Positions 22,465 through 33,968 of a stretch of 64,000 nt of DNA are shown in pieces. Within the stretch, counting starts at the first letter, position 1. Every line of letters starts with the position of its first letter. A program made the translations under genes and the position numbers. The stretch covers positions 2,570,033 through 2,634,032 of the forward strand of contig NW_009799103.1 of NCBI RefSeq assembly GCF_000213175.1, in the 5' to 3' direction. The notes beneath the pieces are model-generated. The model made no database searches. It was not told the DNA's origin and saw only the letters and a program-made list of their open reading frames with translations. The stretch is from Neurospora tetrasperma FGSC 2508. Its lineage: Eukaryota > Ascomycota > Sordariomycetes > Sordariales > Sordariaceae.

Positions 22465-23542
22465 TTAGTGCTTACGAGCGGCGCGCTTGCAGCCCTTCTT
22501 GGCCGGGGTGCCAGTGGGAGCAGAGCTCGCCTTGCTCACAGCAGCAGCGCTGGTCGCGCTCACAGCAGGGACCGTCGCACTAGGGGCAGAGGCAGGAGCA
22601 CTAGGGGCGGAGGACGCAGCAGGAGCAGGAGCAGCCGAGCTCTGGGCACCACCATCGCAAGTGGCAACAGCGGGACCGGGGTTGGTATAGCTGGTAGGAA
22701 CAGGGTAGTAGAGGTTGAACAAGAGGCCGGGGTCGGTGGCATTGTACGCGCCGGGGAAGGAAACCAGCTTGCCGCTGGTGTTGATGGTGCCGGTGCCGCC
22801 CGTCACGTTGAGCTGCGCGCACGCAATGTACAGCTGCGCGCCACCGACGGTGCCGGCGCTGTGCAGAGCAATGTGCTCCACACGGAGGAGGTACTCGCCT
22901 GACTCAAGGCAGGAGGGGAGCTTGACGGAGACCTCGGTGGCGCCTGTGGGAAAAGGAGGGGGTTCCGGTTAGCATCATGGATACATATGTAGGTCAGGGG
23001 CCGTTCGGGATGGGATGGGATGAGGGAGAGATGGAAAAAGTCAAGACATACCAGCACTAGGCCACGTGAGCTCGCCGGTTCCCAGTCCCAGGGGTCCATC
23101 CTGGTAAATCTTGAACCAAACGGCGCCCTTGCCATCAAAAGTGGCAGCCGTCTTGCCCTCGGGGACCTTGGCCATGTAAAAGTGCAAGGGACCGGGATGG
23201 CCGATGTTGTCGCCAACGACAAACGTGTAGTTGGACCCGGCCGCGACGGACAAAGTCTTGTCGGCGCCAGTGCCGGGGTTGAGCTCGTAGCAGGTCATGG
23301 ATTCCGAGGTGACGTCGGCAACGGGGCCGCGGCTGTAATGGTTCTCGGTCATGCGGATGTGTTCATATTCTCCGGAGACGGCGCCAGTGGAGTAGCCCTT
23401 GGGGAAAGTGTCTGGCAGGAGGTGTTAGTAAAGAAAAGGTTGACAACCTGGATATCAAGTTCCAGTGGTAGGTAGAAGGGAACTCACAGTGAGCCTGGGC
23501 TCCGGCCGCAGCCAGGAAAGCGAGAGCGCTGCTGAACTTCAT
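22465..23542 (-). CDS. AA9 (former GH61) lytic polysaccharide monooxygenase, secreted
   Basis: Copper enzyme that oxidatively cleaves cellulose or related glucans outside the cell. Three exons: 23488-23542, 23052-23411, 22465-22943; introns of 76 bp (GTGAGT...CAG) and 108 bp (GTATGT...CAG); 297 aa. The first intron splits the signal-peptide/mature junction: MKFSSALAFLAAAGAQA then mature HYTFPKGYS, whose His1 is the copper-brace residue. The second ligand is His ~90 in GHPGPLHFY. The axial Tyr and Gln lie in GGAQLYIACAQLNVTG, preceded by HIALHSAG. After the catalytic domain comes an Ala/Pro/Ser-rich tail ending in basic residues (KKGCKRAARKH), with no CBM1. Start ATG is in CCACCATG context. 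It lies about 1.5 kb downstream of the GH51 gene in the same orientation. I recall the matching Neurospora gene as gh61-12 (unchecked). Confidence 0.93.
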
Positions 23543-25024
23543 GGTGGATAGTAAAGAGTGTGATGGAACGAGAGTAAAGATTGTGAACGAGAGTAGAAGA
23601 AGGAACGACTGATGCTGATGATAGTAATAGCACCACGAAGAAGAGTGGGAAGATGTGATTTTATATTCTTTAGACATTGTCTGCTTCTTCCACCTCTCTC
23701 ACCATCAACCATCCCCCTAAAGACCCGTACTCGTTAAGACCGCTTACAGATTACGGGTCCTGCAATCTCAGAGTCGAAGACTCCCCTCGACTCCCGATGG
23801 TGTTTATCCATGAGATGTTACCTTAGCCTTCCATCCGGCGGCATAAAGTCCATGTCTTTTTGCGAGATCGTACCCGACGTTTTGTTTCCATCGTAGCATA
23901 CGCATGGGGCGTGTCGATAATCCTTGGGGGATGGGTGGGGGGACATGGCCCGATCGGTGTTCTCCTCTGCCTGGAGGGAAATTCAAGGGTAGCGGTCCGG
24001 ACCATGGCCATGGAAGCGAAGCCTGTTCGACAGGGGTAAGGTAACACTCGGCGGAAGCATGTGAGAAACACCAGCGAACTTCCATGAAAGGGGGTGAACG
24101 TTCATGGCGCTTGACAATGGCAAGTCGGCAATTGATATTCTTGCCACAACCCTAGGGAACTTTCAACATCTTCGCCAGGAGAAGCCATGACCGGAAAGGT
24201 GGCATCGCAAGACACCCGTAGACCTTGCCTTGCGCGGTGTTGCAATACCGAGCCGGAATTGTTGAAAATGTAAAATGCGGTACAGCCAGCTTTGTTGCCA
24301 GAAGCTAGGGAAGAGGAAGCATTCAACCGAGATTGTAGTTGTCGATGCGGCTCGATGTTCCGAGCGGTGGTGTTGTCGAGATCCGAGCTAGGCGCCTCCC
24401 TAGCCAGGGATACAGTAACATCAACCCCCCAAAAGTGCAAACCCCCAAATTGCAATTACTACCCCAAAGTGCGCCCACTCTTCTGGTGCACTTGGGCGCT
24501 CTTTGGTGGCTAGAATGTGCTTTGTGGTCTGTGCACCAGATCCCCTAATTGCAAACACCCACAAAATGCAAACAAATGTAGTATCCATCGAAGAGGATGA
24601 AACATGTTTGGTAGCGTAGTATTTGGAACGCGGGTAAGCATTTGTGAAACGAAACCTCGGAACACTCGACTCCATCATGTCCATTTCGGGAATCGTTCGT
24701 CCCCCTGATCCCCTCCGTTGCCCTTGACTCTTGGCAGGAACAAACCTATCGTACGGGGATGCCGTTATGCGGATGGACGCGGGCGGTAAAAAGAAAAGAA
24801 TGCAGAAGTCGACCACGTTGGAATCCATGTGCCGAACTAGGAAAGATGAAAATGTACCTTTGCGATTGACTGCATGAGGCTCCCTCAAGAGTTTGTCACG
24901 GGCCGAAGCGCCTACCTCTACTGGGGTTTCTCAGCAGCGCTTGTGTAAAAGTACCTACGTCGGTATCTACATTCTCGTCGGTAAACGGACTGATCTAGGT
25001 ATGCCACTGCACTCTCTACCTGTC
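23543..25024. other. Intergenic between AA9 and GH51 genes
   Basis: About 1.5 kb holding the AA9 promoter and the GH51 3' UTR. One SYGGRG-type carbon-repressor match (GTGGGG, 23935-23940) lies about 400 bp upstream of the AA9 start. An inverted repeat lies at 24482-24540. The 155-codon minus-strand frame at 24421-24888 has no family features and is not called. Confidence 0.5.
24482..24540. repeat. Inverted repeat TCTGGTGCAC...GTGCACCAGA
   Basis: Perfect 10-bp arms at 24482-24491 and 24531-24540 around a 39-bp spacer. They are flanked by near-direct repeats with AATTGCAA (around 24449 and 24547). Could form a hairpin or be the remains of a small element. Confidence 0.7.
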
Positions 25025-27414
25025 TCATTCACTATCCGTCTCCAAAACAGCAACACTCAGTTGTGGGAGAGTGAAAGAAAAGATCCCCCCCTCCTTCGCC
25101 TTCAACTTGGTCTTGGTCTCCTCCACCACGTTGTTATGCTTCCACGGATCGTTGTACTCGTACGGATTCGTCGGACCCGTCAGGACCGTCAGTGTAGCGG
25201 TCGCTGTTTTCTTGTGCGGCTGCTTTACTTTTTCACCAAGTCCCGCGAACTGGACAGAGACTGCAACTGGCTCGGTAGAGTTGTAGACAGCGGCCTTGAA
25301 CACGCTGCTTCCCCTTTCTGTCTCTCCAGCGACGTAGTAGAGCGGTCCGATGCCACCGGTCGTGGCGGTGACGGGAAGCGTCTTGGTTATGGCAGTGGTG
25401 CCCAGCAGCTGATATGAAGATCATTGTCAGTCATGTATCTGTATGAAGGGAATGAATAAAAGGAGGATGGACATACCTTCCAGACATGGTAGCTGGTTGA
25501 CAGCGTGGTCAAGGCTGGATCAGCAGCATGCTGAATCTGCGTCATGGCCCACTGCCAGCGGTTGAGGTTGCGAAGACCAGGAGCATAAGTGGCGCCGATG
25601 ACTTTATCACCATTGCGCTCCAGTCCGAGCAAAAAGATGGCTTCGCCGACACTGCCTCCCCACCAAGGGAAAGGCATAAGGTTACCTTCCCAGCCGATAC
25701 CGCCGTTGGGGTGTGTTGATGCTGCCTCGCCTGGTAAAAAAAGTCAATATCACGTCTAAGTCCTGGGGTTCCAGGATGTAGTGGGCATACCAATCAAGGT
25801 CAAGTTATCCCTCGTCAGACTATCAAACTTGTTGAAACTCAACACCATGTTATCTGGTGTCAAGTACGGGTGATAATCTCCACCAGCCGGCTTGGGAATA
25901 GTCATGCCATCGAAGACTGACGGCGAGGCGATGAGCTGGATCTCTGGGTACTTTTCCTGGAATGCCTTGAAAAAGGCGGGGAAACGATACTTCTTGTAAT
26001 TCTCAAAGCCCGTAGAGCCGCCGCCCAGCCAATCCTCGTTACCAATCTCCACGTACCGGATCTTCCAGGGACGCGTGTGACCGAGAATGGAGGCGCGAAT
26101 GCCACCCCAGTGTGTGGAAGCGTCGCCGGTGAGGAATTCGAGCTCATCGAGTGCGCTTTGGACGGCCTCGTCAATGCGAGATTCAGGGAGCTCGCCCCCG
26201 TCGAGAGCAAGGCCACTCCAAACGGCGAGAACTGAACTAGATTGTTAGGGGTTTGTAGGGCTTGAGAATGGAGGAGGGTAAAAACTGACTTGGCTCCAAG
26301 TTGAGGTCCTCGCACCATTGCATGTATTCAACCAAACCCAGTCCAGCACTCAGAGGATATCCCCAGACGCCGGCCCGGCCGGGACGGTTCTTGAGGTCCC
26401 CGATCGTTTCGTTCCACTTCCACCAAGTTGGGAGGGTGTTGCCCTCGAGCATGTTACCGCCAGGGAAGCGAAGGAATTTCTGTCTCCGATGTTAGATCAT
26501 GTTCGAGGCAGAAGTGGGTATTGAACAACACCTTACCGGCTTGAGTGCGGCCAAAGCCTCCATGATATCGACCCTCAGCCCATTTGGCCTGTTATTGTAT
26601 GTCGGCGGGAACAGACTGATAAGGTTAAAGTCTAGTGAACCACCACGAACGCCCTGTATTGTCTTTGTTAGCGTCTACTGGTCCCCTATATAACGATCAT
26701 GATGTCGTGGTAGCTTACTGCAGCGTCAAAAGTAATTGCAAACGTGTTGTTGCTGTTTGGTGCCGCCTTCTCTGGAACCAAGTCGAAGTCATATTTTACC
26801 CAATCATTGCCAGCCTTCTTGACAGGTACCTTGGTGGTCCCAAACACTTCGCCAGTCAGAGCACTCTGGAGCGAAGCTGTGAAGGATTTTCCCTGGTAAG
26901 CGCCCTTGACGTAAAACGACCCAGTGTACTTTTGGACTCTGACATCCATTCCCCAGTACCCGGCATTGGCAAAGCCAACCGTCTTGTTCGAAGATGATGG
27001 AACCGCTACGTTCATGGAGTAAGGGAGAGCGGCAGAGAGCGGCTGAGAAAGCTTCTTCAGGCTGAGTTTGGCACCATTGACGGCCGACCAGCCGTCGAGA
27101 GTGACTGGGTAACGGGACTCGTCGCCGGACTGGAAAGCGCGGTTACGGATGAGCTCGGCGTAGATGCCGCCATCGCCGGAGTTATTGATGTCCTATAGTG
27201 TTTATGAGCGAGACTATCTTTACACCCGCTCAGTGTGAAGGCAAGGGAGGGTAAAAAGTACCTCGTGCATGAGTCCATACATAATCGGGGAGGAAACATT
27301 TCCGCCATCGGGCCGGACAATGAGATCAACGCGCTTGTCGGCAGAACATGGTTGTAGTGACGTGAATGTCAGAAGAACTGCCCACAGGCTGGGGTTTAGG
27401 TGAAAGTGTACCAT
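25025..27414 (-). CDS. GH51 alpha-L-arabinofuranosidase, secreted
   Basis: Removes terminal arabinofuranosyl side chains from arabinan and arabinoxylan. Seven exons: 27262-27414, 26719-27192, 26537-26653, 26290-26479, 25791-26231, 25477-25730, 25025-25408; introns 69, 65, 57, 58, 60 and 68 bp, all GT...AG; 670 aa, normal for the family. Signal peptide at residues 1-25, then the family hallmark [21 protein letters not shown] beta-sandwich/CBM4-like segment follows (about 60-210), then the (beta/alpha)8 barrel with [11 protein letters not shown]. Likely acid/base is Glu377 in EIGNEDW, and likely nucleophile Glu460 in GEAAS. The C-terminal beta domain ends [14 protein letters not shown]. The donor of intron 4 is GTCAGT, a less usual hexamer, but frame and conservation demand it. 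Same-strand neighbour of the AA9 gene. Neurospora name from memory: gh51-1. Confidence 0.94.
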
Positions 27415-28963
27415 GCTGACGATGCCTCGAGAAACACGACAGCTTCCGACAGCATTGATTCTTCATCGGGCCTCGTTCGTGATGTATATACTCGAAGACA
27501 TTGGGTCAGAGCTGGTCTCATTCTTGAACTGCCGGTACCGAACGTCTGGGCATATCCATTCCTGATCATCCTATGGTCCAGACGATGGTCTTGGCCGCGT
27601 CCGTATTGCGGTGCTATGACGAACGCGCCGCAACAGTCACATGCACCAGTTGAACAGAACATGGCGACAAGATGCTCGATGATGATGTCGGAGATGGTCG
27701 CTTATGGCTCTCCCCCGCCCTTCCCCGGGTTCTTGGGCTCTCCAACTTCCTGTAACGTATAAGCGCGAGGAGACTATTCGTGGATAAAGGCCGGTTGTAC
27801 GTAAAACTGATCACTACCTCGTCGATTTAAGGTTGCAATGGGCACGGTCCGCAGGTACCGCTACCGGATAATATACTTAGCCGAGAGCGACACGCGGTGA
27901 TGGGTTGCGGTGTCAATATGCGCCCCAATGGGAGCTGTGGACGCTCAACTAACATCCTCGGAAACGATAAAGTTCTGTCATTCGCGGTCTTCAATAGGAC
28001 AGACGAACGGATAAGGTTTTGGGCCGTGGCTGGATATGGAGTCGTCGTCAGAACGAACAGTCAACAGAGACAGATGGAATACGGGGATTCAGATAGGTAT
28101 ATCTGTTCACGCCTACCCGGTCTTTTCGACCACTTCTCATGCTGAAGAAATAGCCTGCTCTTTGCCAACAGCCATGCCCATCCATTTCCCGCGATCAAGG
28201 AAAGCCATCCAGATACTTTGACAACTAGTAAGCTTCCGATTCTCATCGCACTATGGAGTCCCTCAACGGCAACTTTGGATTGTAAAGAAAAGACTTCACA
28301 ACACAAGGTGATGTAATAAAGTTACGCTTGCCATGTGCTTTTCACTGGCAGCACGTCCTGGATCAAGTGCCATCCCAGCAGCTTTGGCCGCTCACCGTCG
28401 GAATACTGAGTAGGGACAGGGGATATGTATCGAAGATGTACGTAGTTAGTAAGGCCGAGGTCAATGAAAAAAAGGCAGAAGCCAGCGCATTGAGAGGAAG
28501 AGCCCGATGGATGTCCACAAGGGCCCAGGAGGAGATGTAAATCATCAGATCTTAGGCGTAGGGCACCAATGTGAGGTGTGTCGAGAGAGATAAAGGTGCC
28601 TAGTGTACTCTAAGAGTTGCCGAACACCAACAAGCAGCAGGGGAGCTAAAAAGACAGTGTAATCAGCTCAAGTCCCTACCCGAAGCCCCGCATTCAAACA
28701 GTGGGCCTGAGTAGATCTGCAGATCTGACAGTCCGCTGCAGGTGGCGTCCCCGTCCATCCGTAGAGGTGCCTGTACTGACCTCTAAACTCCAGTGAACTT
28801 GGACTCGAAACTTTGACCTTCCCGTTCACTTCAAAATCGCAGCTGGACACTCTTCACGATCCGCGCCACCACACGCCGCTGCTGTCCGAGGGAAGGAAGA
28901 GAACATCTAGATGTGAATACTATCCGTTGGCTCCTAATACGACATTTGAACGAGTCCATCAAC
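27415..28963. other. Divergent promoter region, GH51 (-) and small gene (+)
   Basis: About 1.55 kb between divergently transcribed genes. Two clustered SYGGRG-type sites lie ~300 bp upstream of GH51 (see 27713-27728). Otherwise only short shadow ORFs. Confidence 0.5.
27713..27728. promoter_or_regulatory. Paired carbon-catabolite-repressor-like sites upstream of GH51
   Basis: CCCCGC (27713-27718) and CCCCGG (27723-27728) read as GCGGGG and CCGGGG on the minus strand. Both fit SYGGRG, the CreA/CRE-1 consensus. Adjacent pairs are the usual functional arrangement, and arabinofuranosidase genes are typical CreA targets. The hexamer is common, so this is suggestive only. Confidence 0.35.
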
Positions 28964-29339
28964 ATGAGTTTGATCGCCAAAATCGTCACCATGATGTGGT
29001 TCAAGGTCGAGGTTTGTTTACCACCAGTCTTCATTCCATCGTCGGGGTACTGACACATCCTCCTTTTCACTGCTTTAGGACGCCCTCGTCGCTCGAATCC
29101 TTCAAATGCCCCAGTTCCACCATGGCGTCCGCAAAATCCACCGCACCGTCGAAGAGTTCCGTCACGGTCGTGATCCCAACGAACCACTGCGCGAAGGCGA
29201 GGCTACCGAGGATCCCAATCTACAGAAGCCACAAGTGCAGAGCTTCGTCAAATTCTTTGTCGAAGAAATGCGCAACCAGGCGCGGGGAACGCCAACCGAC
29301 ATCGATAACCAGCCTTTACCTCCCAAGAAGCGGCCGTGA
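28964..29339 (+). CDS. Small conserved protein, possibly mitochondrial Mrx7/DUF2697-like
   Basis: Two exons, 28964-29011 and 29079-29339. The 67-bp intron starts GTTTGT, contains TACTGAC and ends TTTAG; 102 aa. The N-terminus (MSLIAKIVTMMWFKVEDALV) is short and hydrophobic, and the rest carries RILQMPQFHHGVRKIHRTV, EFRHGRDPNEP and FVKFFVEEMRNQ. This pattern (short helix, SPxFHRxVxxIHR-like block, RHGxDP, FxxFxxEE) recalls the small fungal Mrx7/DUF2697 family linked to mitochondrial gene expression, but I place it from memory only. The first exon of 16 codons is easily missed; without it the frame would start at the internal ATG 29106. Gene structure fairly sure, family moderate. Confidence 0.7.
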
Positions 29340-31028
29340 TCCTGTCTGTCGTACCAGACCCCTGCGAACCTGACGCCTCCCATTCATCCGGTCGGCACAT
29401 ACTATCATGATGTTTGAGATACTGATAGACCGAGAGAGAGTTGGGATCATGGTCGAAGATTCAGAAAGACGGACAAAACATACGCAACAGGCGAGAATGA
29501 TGGACCTCGAAAGATCCACTTGGGCCCGATGCTACCTACATTATCCACGGCCGAATACACCTACGAAAGGCGGCTCCAACGCAACCGCATTATGCAAGCC
29601 GCGACGGAGAGGAGTGGTCTATGATATGCGCCCTTGGCATATTTGATTGAGATGGTGATGCAATCCATGGGACGCGAGTTGCGATGAAGCACACTGCTGC
29701 GGCACTAGTTTGGGTAATTTCGCCACATCGGACTATGGTTCATGAATACGATACACAAAACTGACAACATTATACACCCCATTTTTGTCCGGGTGTTGGA
29801 GCATTGGCGTGGTTTCACGGAGTTGCCTTGCGGTATGCCTGGTTAGGTTACAACACCGTCAGTTCGGTGGAAGACACAGCTGTCATGCCGTTGTCCAAAA
29901 ATCTACAAGTCATCAAGATTAATGTCTCGGACTGTCGTCGTAGTTCTTCAGATGCGCACATTGGCCACTCGAAATAGAACCGCATGCTCAACGCCACGAG
30001 CTTTTCTCAACACGATTAGATTTCATGGTGCACCACTTAAACCAGGGAAAAGAGACGATCCATCGGCTTGACGATCTCTGAGCAACCGTCACCCTAATGG
30101 CATCAAGGGCCTGGTGTCAGAGCCGAGTTGTCACTTGGTTCGTTCTTTAGAATCCATGAGTTCATTGTCTTGTGACATTCTCATTGATATATATGAATCG
30201 GTTCAACACTTCACTCTCATGGAGCTAAACAGTTGCTCAGAAGTTTCAATGGTACCTGTTGCCAACAAGTTCAATGGAATTTAGGTAGGACCGTCGAGTT
30301 GTTGACTTCAAAGAAGACACAGACACACATTTGCCTTTGCTCGAGTGTATTAATCCAGCTTACACTCTACTCGTCATCCTCCCCTTTCGAGAGACCTTTC
30401 GACACTGAATGTCGCGCCAAAGAATAATGGAGAATCAGAATTTCTCAACAGGCAGGCTACGAAACACATAACGCTTCGCAGGCCCTAGACCGACATCGGA
30501 TGAAAATACAAACGAGGCGACAAGCAGCACCTAATGGCGCGACCCTTCACTCTTTCCGATTGCAAAATCACGCTGGCCGGACAACGCGAATCTCGATTTT
30601 AAAAACAACATGAGTCCGTGGTTTTCCCCCACCAAGGTTCTCTTCTCCTACGACCACAACACTACCATACTCTCGGAGTATATCAAGTCAAAGCAAGGTG
30701 TCTCTGTCTCATTTCTCGTCATATCGTCAACCTACTAGACTAGTGTCTATAGGCCTACCCACATCAAGCATCAACTTCACCAGTTGAACTTGTCGCTTTT
30801 GACCTCAACGTCAACAGAGTAACTTCGCCTTTCAAGAGCACAAAAACACGTGCGAAGTGCAGTCATCACGAACCCCGCCCCCTTTCAGTTCTTGCGCTCC
30901 TTGATCGCGCTGTGCTACGACGGCTCACGTCGCGACATCAGCTTTTGCTTCCATCTACACAGAACAGACCAAGGTTCTGCTTCCCTTTTCTTCTGGAGCA
31001 CATAGCCTTGCCTTCCATCTGATTAGCG
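29340..31028. other. 1.7-kb intergenic upstream of the disordered-protein gene
   Basis: No gene recognised. The right part (about 30600-31028) is pyrimidine-rich and probably the promoter and 5' leader of the gene starting at 31029. Confidence 0.5.
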
Positions 31029-32816
31029 ATGGGGTTCAGCAAGCGAACGGATTCCTACAGACCGAGGGAACGCCAGAACAGCAGCAGTCGTGACTCGTCT
31101 CGCCCTGCAGGTGGTGGATCTCGATCCAGAAATCGACGCAGATCTAACTCTCAGCAAGCATCCCCTCCAAGAGGCCCTGCAGCGAGTCGCCCATGGAATC
31201 ACAGTGGACGAAACTTCTCTGCTCCTGATTGGGGTTACCACCGAAATGATGCGTCTCGTTATGGAGATCAACGTGGTAAAGAAGCATCTTCCAAAGCATT
31301 AGGAGAAATCACCAATCGGTCTCCCCTTCCAAGCCCCAGGGCCAGGCCTGGTCGGAGTAGGTCGCCCGATGATGATGATGACGATGAAGATTCACTTTTC
31401 GTAAGCGATGGTCCAGGTCCTGAGTTTTTCGAGGACTACGCTGAGCCCGAGCCCGAGCCTCTTCCTCGCCCACGGCCGACAATGCGACAAATGGAAAATC
31501 AGGATGGACAGTCAGAGTTTCCGGACGCTTTTCACAGGCGTCCAAACCCAATCTCAGCCTCACGTATAGCTTCTGGCATGTATTTCCAAGCTAGAGGAAA
31601 GCCAATTTTACCGCCCTTGACGGCCAAACCCAATTCTTCCCAGACCGGGGAAAACGTCCTCAAGCCTCGATACATATCGACCACCAACATTCCAATTGAG
31701 ACACCAACCACCCAACTAAAGGCTGCTTCAAAGAAGCCCGTTAACGCCCTGTCGAAGCCGAGCGCTTCATCTAAACCGATTTCCCCGAAGACTGCTGCTT
31801 CATTGACGTCTGGCACTGGCATGCCTCTCAAGCCCCCTGTTCCCCTCAATGCAGACAATGACTCTAGCAGTTCCGCCCCTCAAGTCCCCAGTACCTTGGC
31901 CGTTGAAAAGGAGCCAAGTCTTTTTTCTCCATTTTCCTTCCCGAGCAAAAGGAAAACCTCAGGAGGCGACAAATCCGTATATCAGGAGCCACAGCAGAGC
32001 GTTCATCGCCCTACTCTACCCTCGACATTTGATTCACTGCTTTCCAACAAATCCAGGCCCGAGAACAAACGTGACCCCAAGTCCGACCCAGCATCAACTC
32101 GCTCTATCCAGAAACGCAAAGTAGGCGACCTGTTTTCCGCCGCCGATCTCAAGATCATCTGGAAGCAGTGCTTCGAGCAGCGTCAACCCCCCGACCAATC
32201 TCGCCTCGGTCACTTCGCACTTCCTATTCCCTCAGACTCACTTCATCTCGTTTCTCCCGCGCAGCTGGAGCGAGCCAAGCGATACTTCGTTCCTGACATT
32301 GTCCGATTTGAGGTGACGCCGCTGCAGCTCGGAAAGAAGAACTCACGATCAACTCAAGTCACTTCGAGACTGCCTCACTTAGATCCTACTCAAATCGTGG
32401 GCCACGAGACTAGTACTCCCGCCTATCACAAGCTGCAGCTTCGACCTTCCACATCCCAAACGGACGGTCTCGCCTGGCCTGTCTTAAGAGCCATGCAAGT
32501 CGGCTGGGAGTTGACCGCACGATGGTACAAGGAAGTCATTGTCGACGGGGGATGGGTCAGTCTGGGTCGTCTTGACCGCGAGGACACCGTCATGTCGGAT
32601 GCCATGGACATCGATGGCGAGAACGAGAATGACAAGGTCATCACCTCTCGGAACAGCAAAAACCCCATCGGTACAGGGCTCGGTGACTTTGTCGCTAATG
32701 AGCTGAAGAAGAATGTGGTGAAGACCAAGCACAGCCGCGACGAACCTGAGGGTTCTTTGAATGTCGATCGCGAGATTGGACGCTGGCTTGATCACGTTTG
32801 GGGGGAGCAGGATTAA
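31029..32816 (+). CDS. Largely disordered protein of unknown function
   Basis: A 595-aa single-exon frame, not recognised. Residues 1-120 are rich in Arg/Ser/Pro/Asn (RPRERQNSSSRDSSRP, RSRNRRRSNSQQ) with an acidic DDDDDDEDSLF patch. 120-360 is Pro/Ser/Lys-rich. 360-530 is more ordered, with KRKVGDLFSAADLKIIWKQCFEQR and RLGHFALPIPSD, then PVLRAMQVGWELTARWYKEVI. The C-terminus has a DREIGRWLDHVWGEQD helix. The SR-like N-terminus could suit an RNA-associated or nuclear protein, but nothing proves it. Length, ATG context (GCGATGGGG) and compositional organisation support a real gene. Confidence 0.75.
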   Translation: MGFSKRTDSYRPRERQNSSSRDSSRPAGGGSRSRNRRRSNSQQASPPRGPAASRPWNHSGRNFSAPDWGYHRNDASRYGDQRGKEASSKALGEITNRSPLPSPRARPGRSRSPDDDDDDEDSLFVSDGPGPEFFEDYAEPEPEPLPRPRPTMRQMENQDGQSEFPDAFHRRPNPISASRIASGMYFQARGKPILPPLTAKPNSSQTGENVLKPRYISTTNIPIETPTTQLKAASKKPVNALSKPSASSKPISPKTAASLTSGTGMPLKPPVPLNADNDSSSSAPQVPSTLAVEKEPSLFSPFSFPSKRKTSGGDKSVYQEPQQSVHRPTLPSTFDSLLSNKSRPENKRDPKSDPASTRSIQKRKVGDLFSAADLKIIWKQCFEQRQPPDQSRLGHFALPIPSDSLHLVSPAQLERAKRYFVPDIVRFEVTPLQLGKKNSRSTQVTSRLPHLDPTQIVGHETSTPAYHKLQLRPSTSQTDGLAWPVLRAMQVGWELTARWYKEVIVDGGWVSLGRLDREDTVMSDAMDIDGENENDKVITSRNSKNPIGTGLGDFVANELKKNVVKTKHSRDEPEGSLNVDREIGRWLDHVWGEQD

Positions 32817-33968
32817 GCACTGACAAAGAACAACATATGTCTATCTGAGGCCTTGTCGCGGCTCTCATTGCGGTCATTGCTGCGAGGTGCAGTTCTTCCA
32901 CATATCACCGGCCCAGTGAGTGGGTGCATACTAAATGCAACATCGATGGTACTGCGCTTCCAAGCAATACCACTTACAACTTCCGGGTAAATATCTGTTG
33001 CTTTCTGTTGCTCTCAGCAGCTTCCGTTTGTTTAGTTTTACGAAGTGGTCAGTCAGTATCACTCCCATCCGAACCAGGTTCCGGACAAGGTTCCGGACAA
33101 GGTTTGCATTGTTGTTGGTTTCAGGTTCACTTTGCTACCTCTATTATACGGAGCAAGTGACCGACTATGTTGGAGATACCCCGTGTACAAAACAAGAGCA
33201 AACAGGTCGAGCGCTCGTTTCTTACAGACAAGGTTTCAGAGGGCAGGGTTTTCTTTAGTACCCTCCCTTTAGAATCTGTAGCTTTAAGAGCCTCATTTAG
33301 TGATGAAATTCCTCTCTTTTACATGAGGTTGCCTGGTGACGTTCTCGAGTTGGGAATGGACCGCCTGATGTCTGTCTCGTTTCCCTGTTATCATCCTATC
33401 AGGAATTTGCCGCCAACAACCCCAACCTCTACGGGTGTATTTTATCTGGGAGAAGAGATCTACCGATAGATTGGGCCTTGTCGTCCACTTCATTCCCAAA
33501 TTATCCAGGCCACACATTTGGTCCCACAACGGCACATACATTTGTTCCCCGGATTTGGCCTGTCCGCCCAATGCTACTCAAGGTATTTCATAGGCTACAC
33601 AAGCCGACCAAACGTCACAGGGTGACATATTAATATCGAACAATATATCAAATAGAGCCTTGATGACCATCGGCATTTCTACATTGTGGAATATAAACGG
33701 CAGTTGTGCAAGCTACGGCAGGGTAAATCATGAGCGGGCCATGTGGTTTCTGGATCTAGATGCCGTGCAACATCCAAGACTTATAAACCCAACCCCATGA
33801 TTCTAGGTGACGATGAATCCGTCTTCCCAACCGTTGAACCTATTTTGTTGAACTCAAACGGACATCCGAGTTTCTCATCGTCCTTGGCTTTAATGCTTCC
33901 GTCGAACAGCCACTCCACCAAGAAGCAACCCCCGTAGCTCTTCACAGATCATCGACCTTTTCTCCACA
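32817..33968. other. Intergenic with a short tandem repeat
   Basis: About 1.15 kb. Two tandem copies of GGTTCCGGACAA at 33077-33100 plus a partial third. The ORFs here are short and overlap the repeat; none is called. The right end is the promoter of the DUF1996 gene. Confidence 0.5.
33077..33100. repeat. 12-bp tandem repeat, two copies
   Basis: GGTTCCGGACAA occurs twice in a row, followed by GGTT of a third unit. Confidence 0.8.

Noticed and set aside
24421-24888. 155-codon minus-strand ORF upstream of AA9
   Set aside because: Runs through the inverted-repeat island and shows no protein-like blocks.
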